From the NCBI GenBank assembly GCA_964610505.1, contig CAZSXU010000011.1, positions 49,787-113,786 on the forward strand: DNA of 64,000 bases, written 5' to 3'. This stretch comes from CAZSXU01 sp964610505. Its GTDB lineage: Bacteria > Arandabacterota > Arandabacteria > JAGLYR01. Shown one piece after another: positions 52,542 to 61,157 of the stretch. Position numbers and translations under genes: made by a program. The stretch's first letter is position 1; each line of letters begins with the position of its first letter. A model generated the notes under the pieces. The model worked only from the letters and a program-made list of their open reading frames with translations. It did not search any database and had not been told where the DNA came from.

Positions 52542-53396
52542 TCAGTCGTTCTGATACCGGCTCTTGATGGCTCCCCAGCTGGTCGCTTCCGTAGCGCTCG
52601 CCCCGCTCCCGCTAATGGAGTACTTGTACAGCAGGTCTGTACCGTTGTCGACGACCCAGAGATGGGTCCCGTCCCAGGCAAGATCGTTCGGATACGAACC
52701 AGGAGACGGAAACATGCCCACAACGGAAAGGTCCGCCGGATCCAGCTTGTAGATCGCATCCAGAGCGTTGTCCGAGTGCCAGAGATACGCGCCGTCGTAT
52801 GCAAGGCCCGTCGGATACTCTCCCAGCGCCGGGTACGTAGACAGGATTGCTCCCGCGGTGCTCACGTAGTGAATCTCGTCGGGCACGCACGGCAGATCAT
52901 TGCAGTCCGTATCGGAATTCCACAGAGCACTCCCGTCGAACGCGAGTCCGGTGGGAAATCCGCCGGGCGACGGGAAGGACGCCACGACGGAACCATCCGC
53001 TGGGTCCAGTCGATAGATCATCTCGTTTGTTGCGTCCGCATGCCAAAGGTGCGTTCCATCCCAAGCCAGACCCCCCGGGTACGTGCCGGGCAGTGGTATG
53101 GAATGCACCACGGAGCAATCGGACGGATCCACCCGATACGCTTGGTCCGTATCGAAGTCGGCGATCCAAAGGTGGCTTCCGTCCCAGGCCAACCCGTCGT
53201 TGCCGTACACGGGGGAGGGACACGTACTGATGAGTTCTACGCAGAGGCCCCTGGTCGGCACCGGCGGCCCGATCTCGACCTCCCCGGCGCTTTGCCCGGA
53301 GTCGTTCCCGAGGGCATCCACCGCCCCCGCCGCCGGATTCGCAGCGAGAACGCAGCCGAGTGCAATCACGGATAGCACGAGCCTCTTTCTGAACAT
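52542..53396 (-). CDS. Exported beta-propeller protein with variant WxxxKxxY tail
   Basis: 284 residues. Signal peptide MFRKRLVLSVIALGCVLAAN, then five to six blades built on PGGLAWDGTHLWHADA-type repeats about 44 residues long (GLAWDGSHLWIADFDTDQAY, GLAYDGAYLWHSDNALDAIY, DLAWDGTHLWVVDNGTDLLY). The repeat is like NHL or glutamine-cyclotransferase propellers, but no catalytic set is apparent. It ends ATEATSWGAIKSRYQND, the common tail with Arg replaced and two extra residues. ATG 53396 follows AAGGAG. Likely a surface-associated binding protein. Confidence 0.85.
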   Translation of the reverse strand: MFRKRLVLSVIALGCVLAANPAAGAVDALGNDSGQSAGEVEIGPPVPTRGLCVELISTCPSPVYGNDGLAWDGSHLWIADFDTDQAYRVDPSDCSVVHSIPLPGTYPGGLAWDGTHLWHADATNEMIYRLDPADGSVVASFPSPGGFPTGLAFDGSALWNSDTDCNDLPCVPDEIHYVSTAGAILSTYPALGEYPTGLAYDGAYLWHSDNALDAIYKLDPADLSVVGMFPSPGSYPNDLAWDGTHLWVVDNGTDLLYKYSISGSGASATEATSWGAIKSRYQND

Positions 53397-53419
53397 AGCC
53401 AGTCTCCTTCCTGAACCAG

Positions 53420-53850
53420 TCGGTTCCGGCTGTTCGGGCTGTTCGGGCTGTTCGGGAAAGAGCCCCTCTTGGGGCTGTTTCGGGACAGAAGCCTCATTGT
53501 CAGAACGGTTTCCTCGCCTTGGACTTGAGTCCTTTCTTCGGTAACTCGGCCTTTTGGGATAGAGCCCGAGAAGCCGGGTGCGAGAAAGACTTCGGGTCGA
53601 CTTCGGGAGACTTCGGGGTCAGGTCGAGACTTCGGGGTCAGGTCTTGCAAGGCCAGAGACTTCGAGAGACTTCGGGGTCGGATCCTGCAATGACACATTT
53701 CAGGTTCTGACTCGTTGTCTTTTCGGTTTTTCGCACTGCCGGCCCGACGGCGGTCCAGGGTCACCCTGAGAAACCTGTCGACATCTATTACTTCAACACT
53801 TGCGGCCGGTCTTGTTGCATTGCAAGACCTGACCCTAGCACTCCAACACT
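53420..53850. repeat. Word arrays and REP/RAYT-type tags
   Basis: No gene here. CGGCTGTTCGGGCTGTTCGG words (53427-53460) precede a hairpin AGCCCC/GGGGCT (53460-53476). Then come GACTTCGGGGTCAGGTC words (53592-53685) and two inverted tags, CAGGTCTTGCAAGGCC (53640) against TTGCATTGCAAGACCTGACC (53813-53832). The last pair flanks about 170 bp and resembles a non-autonomous REP-type element. Confidence 0.65.
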
Positions 53851-53895
53851 TCTCTGAAAGCCGCTGAAAGCCGCCAGACAAGAGACGGGCTCGCC

Positions 53896-55887
53896 TCACG
53901 ACGGACCCTGAGATCGCAGGATGGAGATCCCCCAGAACGGGTGGTCGGGAGGCGGAGCGTTCCAGTCCATGTAGGCGTGGGAGTCGTCCGATTGGTAGTG
54001 CAGCCGGTACTCCCCCGCGGCGAGTTGCAGCGAGGCGTCGGCCTTCCGGTTCTTGAACGAACCGCCCCCGGGAATGGTGTTCGACCACGTCATTTCCCAG
54101 ACAACCTCGCCCGTTGGGATGCGTTCGATCCAACCCCAATCCCAGCAGCCCCCGTCCGTGATCTCGCCGATGGCGTACGCGCACACCGCCGAGTCACACT
54201 CCAGGTCGAAGTCTACGGTTCGATGTTCTCCATTGCCGACATCGACGATCTCCGCCACGGCGGTCAGATCTGCGTGAGGCACACCCACAACCTGTTCGAA
54301 CAGGGGTTTGTGCACGCTCTGCACCAGGCGCTCGGCGGTACGAGCATCCAGCATCCGGTAGAGCATCGTCTCGGTGTTTCTGAGCTGGTGCCACCACAGG
54401 GACCGGAGGTGCTCGTCGGTGACGCCGGCCATGGCCTTGCGGATCGCGGCCGGGTCGTCCCGCCAGTCAATGTCGGGACCCGTCGCACCCGCTCCCGGCT
54501 CGAAGACGAAGATCCTCAGGAAGTCCAGACCCAGCCCCGAGTTCAGTACCGTCCCCTGAGCCATGGCAAACCCACCGCTCATGCTCCGGTTGTTGGCCAG
54601 CGCGATGAGCGTGACGTCTTCGGCGGGCACCTTCAGATACAGGGCCGCCGTACAGTCCCACTCGCCCCCATGCCAGATGAGCTGTCGTCCACCGAATTCC
54701 TCAACGAACCAGCCCAGGCCGTAGAGAGTGGGCCGCCCATCGGCAAGCACGAAGGGGGTCCACGCCCGCTGGAGGGTCTCCTTCGTGACCAGCCGACCGT
54801 CATCGAGGGCGATGTCGAAGGCCGCCAGGTCCCGCACCGTGGAGATGAAACCGGTCCCCGTCGAGAAGAAGTTCCGGTAGCCGCCGCGCACAACGGCCGC
54901 CTGCTCGTCGAACCGGTAGGGTCTGGCCATTTCCGCGTAGATTTCCTGGAACGAGTTATCCTCACGGAAGAATTCGTTGAACCTTTCCCGCGTCTCGTCG
55001 CTCACGGACCGCGGAACACGGACGAGGAAGAGGGTGCTGTCCCCTCCGGCTGCCGCGATTGCGCCGGGGAGCATGTTCTCGATCAGCAGGTAGCCGCGCT
55101 CGAAAGCCTCGTCGTTTAGAGTCCGCAGGGAGCTGGTCTCGTAGGGCTGACCGGAGGGATCGCGCATAACCGGTTCGTCGCCCCGAGCGCGCATCCAGTT
55201 CTGGAAACGATCCAGCAATCCCGGGTCAACCGGATTGGGCGCGGTCCGAGACATTCCCAGAGGGGTCGCGATCCGCTCGAGAAAGAGCTCTCTGAAGTCT
55301 TGACCGCAGGCCAGGTACAGGGGGAGATCCAGATTGCAGTATAGATCGCCGTCGTACCGGTAGCGGCTGCCGGGAGGGCCGTCCGACGTGTGCGTGATCA
55401 AGTGCCGCAACAGCAGGGTCTCCGGCTTCTCGATGTTCAATCGCTCGAATGGGAAGACCGGATCGCAGTCCATGACCCGGTCGCTCATGCTCAGCAACCC
55501 ACGCTCCTCGGCGCCGAGCACAACGACAGAGGCCAGGGCCTTGGTCACCGAGGCGAGTTGGAACGGCGTGTCGGGTGTCACCGGGATGCACCGCTCCCGG
55601 TCTGCCAACCCGAAACCCCGGGTCCACACAATCTCTCCATCCTCCAGAACTGCGATGGCCATCCCCGGGATCTTGAGCTCCCGCTGGAGACGACGTATGC
55701 CGCTCTCAAAGCGCTGAATGCGGTCCGGCGTCACCCGCCGGACCTCTCGGCCTGCACGATCGAAGCGATCACAGCTGGGTACAGACAAGAGCAGAATCAG
55801 CAGGGAAAGTACTGCGAGCATCCTTCCAGAAATCAAAGGTGTGATACGGGCGCGGCGGCCCGGGTAAACCGTCATCATCATGCGCAT
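53896..55887 (-). CDS. Serine beta-lactamase-like hydrolase, lipoprotein
   Basis: 663 residues. Lipobox SVPSC near residue 39, then a class C beta-lactamase/esterase domain: S113-x-x-K in FQLASVTKALAS, Tyr region YRYDGDLYCNL near 176-186, and WHGGEWDCTAAL later in place of the KTG/HxG box. The last 150 residues form a beta-rich domain of unknown type. Such proteins are mostly D-Ala peptidases, esterases or peptidases rather than resistance enzymes. ATG 55887 follows GGAGG. Monocistronic. Confidence 0.85.
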   Translation of the reverse strand: MRMMMTVYPGRRARITPLISGRMLAVLSLLILLLSVPSCDRFDRAGREVRRVTPDRIQRFESGIRRLQRELKIPGMAIAVLEDGEIVWTRGFGLADRERCIPVTPDTPFQLASVTKALASVVVLGAEERGLLSMSDRVMDCDPVFPFERLNIEKPETLLLRHLITHTSDGPPGSRYRYDGDLYCNLDLPLYLACGQDFRELFLERIATPLGMSRTAPNPVDPGLLDRFQNWMRARGDEPVMRDPSGQPYETSSLRTLNDEAFERGYLLIENMLPGAIAAAGGDSTLFLVRVPRSVSDETRERFNEFFREDNSFQEIYAEMARPYRFDEQAAVVRGGYRNFFSTGTGFISTVRDLAAFDIALDDGRLVTKETLQRAWTPFVLADGRPTLYGLGWFVEEFGGRQLIWHGGEWDCTAALYLKVPAEDVTLIALANNRSMSGGFAMAQGTVLNSGLGLDFLRIFVFEPGAGATGPDIDWRDDPAAIRKAMAGVTDEHLRSLWWHQLRNTETMLYRMLDARTAERLVQSVHKPLFEQVVGVPHADLTAVAEIVDVGNGEHRTVDFDLECDSAVCAYAIGEITDGGCWDWGWIERIPTGEVVWEMTWSNTIPGGGSFKNRKADASLQLAAGEYRLHYQSDDSHAYMDWNAPPPDHPFWGISILRSQGPS

Positions 55888-56253
55888 CGTGGCCTCCGAT
55901 ATAGGGGTTGAGATGGGCCCACTTCGATGACGGTTGGCAGGGGCAAAACGTTGGGGTGATTCGTGCGGGTTGGGGGCCTTTGACGACGGCCTGCCTCGCG
56001 GGGCGATCAGGGCTCTTTCCCTATTTTTAGGCGTCCCGCCCAGTCAAGATCCTCATCGCCACCCGTTGCCCCGATTGATCGCCTAATCCATTACACACCA
56101 ACCAATCCCAGAGTTTCGTAGTCTGATGCCATAAGAGCGTTGGCCTCCGGCCGGGCCTGGTATAGGCTCAGGAAATAGGGACAGAGGAAATAGGGACAGA
56201 GCCCCATTAAGGACAACTCGTTGTCTCACAGGGCATTTCGCGTTCCATTTGCC

Positions 56254-56514
56254 GGGGACGTAGTGCACGTTTTTCACTTATTGTGCGTCTTCACGGCACC
56301 AGCTGTCCATATCTCATTTGGCAGAGCGGTTTCTTCTCGATTCGGCAAATGCAGGCTGGGCTGATACAAAGCGCACGGGCAAGTTGGCTACCGCAGACTC
56401 GGAGATACGGGGCATTGCGGCGTAGGGAGTCCCGTCGGCTATGCCGTCCAATGTGGGGGAGCGTCAATTCCCAGACAAAGCAGGCAATAAGTGAAAAACG
56501 TAAACTACGTCCCC
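56254..56514. mobile_element. MITE-like inverted-repeat element
   Basis: Ends are 30-bp inverted repeats matching at 28 positions: left GGGGACGTAGTGCACGTTTT (56254) and right complement GGGGACGTAGTTTACGTTTT (from 56514), both continuing TCACTTATTG. The 200-bp interior has no ORF of note. CGTCCCCTATTGACG repeats occur directly outside the right end. It abuts a truncated gene, suggesting insertion or deletion there. Confidence 0.65.
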
Positions 56515-56528
56515 TATTGACGCGTCCC

Positions 56529-56669
56529 CTATTGACGGCCGGAGATCCCCTGTGCCTCTGCGGAAACCGGCCCGGCCTGATGAACGGTTTCGTTCTCCGC
56601 GTGGGCAGGAACCGGAGCGAGGATCAACACGAAAGCCAGAGCCAGGAAGAGGCGCGTGCGGCAAGACAT
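56529..56669 (-). pseudogene. Truncated exported-protein gene (signal peptide only)
   Basis: 46 codons. ATG 56669 has GGAGGTG 5 nt upstream, then a textbook signal peptide (SCRTRLFLALAFVLILAPVP, cleaved after AHA) and about 20 mature residues before TAG. The stop lies inside the CCCCTATTGACG repeat next to the inverted-repeat element. The rest of the gene is missing, so this looks like the 5' remnant of a secreted protein gene cut by the element. Confidence 0.6.
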
Positions 56670-56971
56670 GGAACACCTCCATTGGGTGAGGACTCCGAAT
56701 CTTACATTGCGCTGTCAGCAGCGATGTCGAGCGCGCCAAGCATGCCGAACAGCGATAATTATATCATCACATATGAAGTAGATCAATTGCTGATCAGGCT
56801 GGCAACATCCTCTGGTAATTAGGGATAATTAGGGGATAACCAGAAGGGTCAGGTAGTTCCGGGCCGGTTGCAGAAGGTATCACAAAAGTGTAGAATGAGC
56901 CTGTTCCCGGAGTACCCAGAGGCAACGGCATCGGACTCGGGTCTCTTCGATACGTAGAGGGAGGCGCTCTC

Positions 56972-57556
56972 ATGGAAAAGGCGACCAAACTTAAGGACGG
57001 CACGGATGTTCTCCTCCGTTCGATGACGAAGGATGATCTTGAGAAATCTCTGGCCTTTTTCCAGGGCCTCCCGGAAGAGGACCGGACCTACCTGCGACGG
57101 GACGTGACCAAGCGGCGGTTCGTTGAGGAGCGTATTCGAGAGATCGACTCGGGTAGAGTAAAGCGGCTCGTGGCCGTTGTCCGGGGCGAGATCGCGGCGG
57201 ACGGAGCCCTGGAGCTGGCCGACCATGGCTGGGGAGAGGACGTGGGGGAGATCCGTCTCATCATCGCTCGCCCCTACCAGAGAAAGGGCTTGGGCCTGCT
57301 GATGGCAGGCGCCCTCTATGAGCTCGCCGCCGGTTCCGGCGTGAAGGAAATCGTGGTCAGGATGATGCGCCCTCAGAAGGCGGCCCGCGGGATCTTCCGG
57401 ACACTGGGCTTTCGGGAAGAGGTTTTCCTTCCCGACTACGCCAAGGACCGCACAGGGAAGAGACAGGATGTGATTCTCGGACGCTGCGATCTGGAAGCCC
57501 TCTGGCGCGAGTTGGAACACTACATGGGAGACTCAGACTGGCAACGGACCCGATAG
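56972..57556 (+). CDS. GNAT-family acetyltransferase
   Basis: 194 residues. Opens with LLRSMTKDDLEKSLAFF and carries the acetyl-CoA loop ARPYQRKGLGLLMAGALYE (Q/RxxGxG pattern) followed by an Ala-rich helix and RGIFRTLGFREEVF. It lacks extra domains. Substrate unknown. ATG 56972 follows GGGAGG. It stands alone between repeats and a convergent esterase gene. Confidence 0.88.
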   Translation: MEKATKLKDGTDVLLRSMTKDDLEKSLAFFQGLPEEDRTYLRRDVTKRRFVEERIREIDSGRVKRLVAVVRGEIAADGALELADHGWGEDVGEIRLIIARPYQRKGLGLLMAGALYELAAGSGVKEIVVRMMRPQKAARGIFRTLGFREEVFLPDYAKDRTGKRQDVILGRCDLEALWRELEHYMGDSDWQRTR

Positions 57557-57653
57557 AACAGGGGTAGGAGCTTTAGGAGCCTAAAGATTTAGGAGACGTG
57601 GTCAGCTTTGTTACCCTGTTACGGGCTTCCTTCTGTCATCAGAGGCGACAGGC

Positions 57654-58862
57654 TCATCTCACGAGGACAACCTTCTGAACGGTCGTCTGCAGGCCGGCTC
57701 TGAGGTTCACGAAATAGACGCCCGGGGCCAGGGACTCTCCCGACTTGCCGCGCCCGTCCCACGCCAGTTCGTGATCACCCGCGGGCCACTCTTCGCCGTT
57801 CACGAGATTCCGGACCACTCGCCCGGCCACATCGTGAATCGTCACGGTCACGAGCGATGCTTCGCTCAGCCGACACCGGAGTTGCGTTGCCGGGTTGAAG
57901 GGGTTGGGCGTCGCCGGGAAGAGCACGGGGCTGCTCGCCACCCGGGCCGGGCCCCAACGGTCTTCGACCTCCGCCAGCGGGCTCTTGGGATGCGCCAGCA
58001 GGAACTCGACGACCAGGCGGCTGAAGTCCTCGGATGGAGTCGGGCTGTGTGCGCCGCCCACGACTTCCCACAGCTCAGCGGATCCGTCGGGTTCGCAATC
58101 GGTGTCGTAGCGGTAGACATTCGTCTCGTCGCCGGGAACGTCGGCATCGAGGTCCAGAGCAGGAGGCGTGAGCACCCCGGTGTTCGCGCATCCGTCGAAC
58201 CCCGCCCACTGTTCCACCGTCTCAACGGCCCCGGGATAGGGCGCCGCCCAAGAGCCACCGTTGAAGGAAATCACCTGATCGGCCGTGCCGTGGACCTGAA
58301 GCACGTGTACCGGAGAGGCGGGTGAACAATCGGACGGATCATCGTAGGTGGCCCCGGCCAGGCTGGCGATGGCGGCGATGGTCTCGGGATGCTCACAGGC
58401 CATGCGGTAGGACATGAAACCGCCATTCGAATGTCCGATGAAGTGGATGCGGTCGGAGTCGACATTGAGTTGCAGCCGGATCTCATCGATGAGCGCCATC
58501 AGGTAGCCCACGTCGTCGACTCCGCTGCCGAAGAAGTTGCAGCAGGCGTCCGTGGCGTTCCAGAAGTGGTTCCCGAAGAAATCCACTGTGCCATCCGGAT
58601 ACAGGTAGAGGAAGCCGTACTCCTCGGACAGGGGCAGGAACCGGTAGTGTGCTTCCTTCCCCTCCCCGGTTGCGCTGTAGCCATGGAGTAGGAATACGAG
58701 TGGTGCGGGGACTTCCGCGTCGTACGATGAAGGCACGTGAACCGTGACCGGGCCTCGACCGAGATCGATCATAATGTCGGCATATGCCGGGAACCCCGCG
58801 GCAGCGAGTAGACCTCCGCAGATGCTGAAGGCGACGGCTGTTCGTTTCACTTTGCTCCGCAC
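57654..58862 (-). CDS. Secreted LpqC/PHB-depolymerase-type esterase with FlgD-like tail
   Basis: 402 residues. Signal peptide to about residue 28. An alpha/beta hydrolase domain has LVFLLHGYSATGEGKEAH oxyanion region and nucleophile Ser145 in FIGHSNGGFMSYRM; Asp196 (HGTADQV) and His273 (GGAHSP) complete the triad. This matches LpqC/feruloyl-esterase/PHB-depolymerase relatives. After about residue 310 comes a FlgD-like sorting domain (ATPNPFNPATQL, ELAWDGRGKSGESLAPGVYF). GTG 58862 is preceded by GGGGAG; a second GTG four codons later is possible. Likely a secreted polyester or plant-ester hydrolase. Confidence 0.9.
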   Translation of the reverse strand: MRSKVKRTAVAFSICGGLLAAAGFPAYADIMIDLGRGPVTVHVPSSYDAEVPAPLVFLLHGYSATGEGKEAHYRFLPLSEEYGFLYLYPDGTVDFFGNHFWNATDACCNFFGSGVDDVGYLMALIDEIRLQLNVDSDRIHFIGHSNGGFMSYRMACEHPETIAAIASLAGATYDDPSDCSPASPVHVLQVHGTADQVISFNGGSWAAPYPGAVETVEQWAGFDGCANTGVLTPPALDLDADVPGDETNVYRYDTDCEPDGSAELWEVVGGAHSPTPSEDFSRLVVEFLLAHPKSPLAEVEDRWGPARVASSPVLFPATPNPFNPATQLRCRLSEASLVTVTIHDVAGRVVRNLVNGEEWPAGDHELAWDGRGKSGESLAPGVYFVNLRAGLQTTVQKVVLVR

Positions 58863-59362
58863 GACTCTCCCCTTCTAAGCGCACGTTCGCGTGTCGCTTA
58901 CTCTCAAACCGATACGAGTCTAGCACATTTCTTCGCAGTTTTCATCTCGACTGTCGGCGGGCAGAAGGGCGCCGCCATCTTCCCGGGGTTGTTTGGGGAC
59001 GGACCACTCTTCAGGATAGCTGCTTTTGTGACTATAGCCTAGGGTCACGCTTCTAAAGACGAAGACACCTACCCAACGTCGTCTCCAGTCCATTGGCAAA
59101 CTCCCCAGCACTCCAAGGTCGTCCGGTGCGCTTCCAGAGATGCGATCATCAGTCAGGTGACGCTCGGTCCTGATACGCCGCGCGACTCATAATGCCAAAT
59201 CGGACAATAGATTCTGTAGATGAGTAGTCTGTCCCGAAATACCTGTCCCGAAATAGCCGACCTTGGATATGTCCTTTCCCGTACCGTCGCGCCCTGCTAA
59301 CATCACCTGTTGTCAGGCGGGAAGAGATCTGCGGCGCCACCGGTCTTCAGCCGAGGTGCGGG
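58863..59362. other. Intergenic, no gene seen
   Basis: Contains GTCCCGAAATACCTGTCCCG words (59231-59250), which recur near 61043-61070 on the far side of the IS3 remnant. The upstream region of the SUMF1 gene shows no clear promoter. Confidence 0.5.
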
Positions 59363-60760
59363 ATGAAGCTCGAGAGGACTCCGACAGTCACAGCCCTGCT
59401 CACTGCCCTTCTTATCCTCACCGCCACGTGTGCCGACGAAGACGAACCCACCGCGCCGGCAAACACCGCCCCAACCGCCTGCTTCACGGCCTCCCTCGAT
59501 TCGGGCACCCCGGAAACCGTGTTCCGGTTTGACGCGTCCTGTTCGTCCGACAAGGAGGACGCAACCGCATATCTCGAGATCCGGTGGGACTGGGAGAACG
59601 ACGGGACCTGGGACACCGATTGGACCACGGCAATGACCGCCACCCGCCAGTTCACGGGAGCAGGCCGGAAAACGGTCAGGCTGGAGGTGAGGGACACGGG
59701 AGGACTCACCAGCCGGACGACGAGACATGTGGAAGTCCCACGGCCTCACCCGATGGTTCTGGTTCCGGCGGGCACGTTCACCATGGGAGACGGGACGGCC
59801 GACTGCGGTGAGGACGAACACATGGTCACGCTCACACATACCTTCTACATCGGGAGGAACGAGGTCACGAATCAGGAATACAGGGATGCCGTGCAATGGG
59901 CCTACGATCAGGGTTACGTGACGGCGACCCCCTTCTCCGTCCGGGACAATATGGTCGGCAGCTTCGCGGAGCTGGTCGATCTGAACGCTCCCGACTGCAA
60001 CCTCTCGTTCGAAGGCGGGACGTTCACCGTTGAGCCGGGGAAGGAAGACAACCCGATGATCGAGGTGTCCTGGTACGGGGCGGCGCGGTACTGTGACTGG
60101 TTCAGCATGCAGGAACATCTGCCCCAGACGTATCCGAACACCGGCGACTGGGCGTGCAACGGGGGGGATCCGTACGGCGCGCCCGGCTACCGGCTCCCGA
60201 CGGACGCCGAATGGGAGTATGCCGCGCAGTTTGATGATGAGAGACTCTACCCCTGGGGAGATGAATCCCCCGACCGAAGTCTGGCCAGTTACGACAACAG
60301 TCTGGAGTGGCCCGCGCCGGTGGGGAGCTATCCGGCCGCGCCCCCGGCACTGGGTCTTCACGACATGGCCGGCAATGTCTGGGAGTGGTGCAACGACCGG
60401 CATCTCTGCAGCCTGGGGACAGATCCGCAGACCGACCCGGTGGGGCCGAGCACGGAGGCGCATCGGGTCGTCCGCGGCGGCTCCTGGGCCGACGACGCCT
60501 CCTGCCTGCGCTGTGCCCACCGGAGTCCGAGGGATCCGTCGTACACGTCTCCCTCTCTCGGATTTCGTATAGCGAAGTCGATTTACGGCCGGAGATCAGA
60601 CTTGGTATTTCAGGGAAGCCGGAGTCCGGCCGTCGACCGGATCGGTGGGCGATTGCTTCGACAACGCCCTCTGCGAGTCGTTCTTCGCAACGCTGGAATG
60701 CGAGTGTCTGGATCGACAGAGATTCAGGACTCAGAGAGAAGCACGGATGGTAGTGTTTGA
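59363..60760 (+). CDS. PKD-SUMF1 (FGE-like) lipoprotein with IS-derived 3' end
   Basis: 465 residues as read. Lipobox LTATC near residue 23, a PKD-like domain about 35-125 (TACFTASLDSG, WDWENDGTWDTDW), then a formylglycine-generating-enzyme-type (SUMF1) fold from MVLVPAGTFTMGDG to VVRGGSWADDASCLRCAHRS and the family end LGFRIAKS near 412. The last 53 residues are the out-of-frame reading of an IS3 fragment, so the true gene ended there or was joined to it. One of the two FGE catalytic Cys appears to be missing, so oxidation of sulfatases is doubtful. Confidence 0.85.
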   Translation: MKLERTPTVTALLTALLILTATCADEDEPTAPANTAPTACFTASLDSGTPETVFRFDASCSSDKEDATAYLEIRWDWENDGTWDTDWTTAMTATRQFTGAGRKTVRLEVRDTGGLTSRTTRHVEVPRPHPMVLVPAGTFTMGDGTADCGEDEHMVTLTHTFYIGRNEVTNQEYRDAVQWAYDQGYVTATPFSVRDNMVGSFAELVDLNAPDCNLSFEGGTFTVEPGKEDNPMIEVSWYGAARYCDWFSMQEHLPQTYPNTGDWACNGGDPYGAPGYRLPTDAEWEYAAQFDDERLYPWGDESPDRSLASYDNSLEWPAPVGSYPAAPPALGLHDMAGNVWEWCNDRHLCSLGTDPQTDPVGPSTEAHRVVRGGSWADDASCLRCAHRSPRDPSYTSPSLGFRIAKSIYGRRSDLVFQGSRSPAVDRIGGRLLRQRPLRVVLRNAGMRVSGSTEIQDSERSTDGSV

Positions 60761-61031
60761 CTTCATCGAGGGCTTCTACAACCCGTACCGCCGTCATTCG
60801 GGGCTGGGTCACCTGTCACCCGTCAACTACGAGAGGAAAAGCCGTGTCCAAGCGGCATACATTTCAGGGACAGGCTACGAATTAGCCCAACTGCTTGTTC
60901 GACTTGGTATTAGGGCCTCGCTTGTAGAGAGTGAGCGATCTGCCACTGCTTCCACCGCAGGACCGGTCCGCGTGCGTGTGCCCGCGGATACCCTCAATCC
61001 TCCAATCTATTACAGGCCAATGCATTGTTGA
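60606..61031 (+). mobile_element. IS3-family transposase remnant
   Basis: A C-terminal fragment of an IS3-type rve transposase, read from YFREAGVRPSTGSVGDCFDN on: it holds the third DDE residue in DNALCESFFATLECE and the ending FYNPYRRHSGLGHLSPVNYE. The N-terminal two thirds and the first two catalytic Asp are absent; no terminal repeats are seen. It is joined directly to the SUMF1 gene in another frame. Codons after 60840 are non-homologous tail. Confidence 0.85.
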
Positions 61032-61157
61032 GTTTCGTAGTCTGTCCCGGAAATACCTGCCCCGAAATACCTCCCCACCCCACCCATCACCACTCCTCAC
61101 TCCCCCGATCCACTCCCCGCACCCCGTACTTCGCACTCCGTACTCCGCACTGTGTGT

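Larger units (their letters stand above)
55888..56971. other. Gene-poor region with two mobile-repeat tags
   Basis: Contains GGAAATAGGGACAGAG twice in tandem (56170-56203), related to the element at 63071-63179, then a 261-bp inverted-repeat element (56254-56514) and a truncated exported-protein gene (56529-56669). The stretch 56670-56960 holds an AATTAGGGATAATTAGGGGA word pair (56817-56836) and the GNAT upstream region, nothing else that I can support. Confidence 0.6.

Noticed and set aside
53896..55887. Antibiotic-resistance beta-lactamase
   Set aside because: The Ser-x-x-Lys fold is shared with many esterases and peptidases; the long C-terminal extension and missing canonical KTG box argue against a resistance enzyme.
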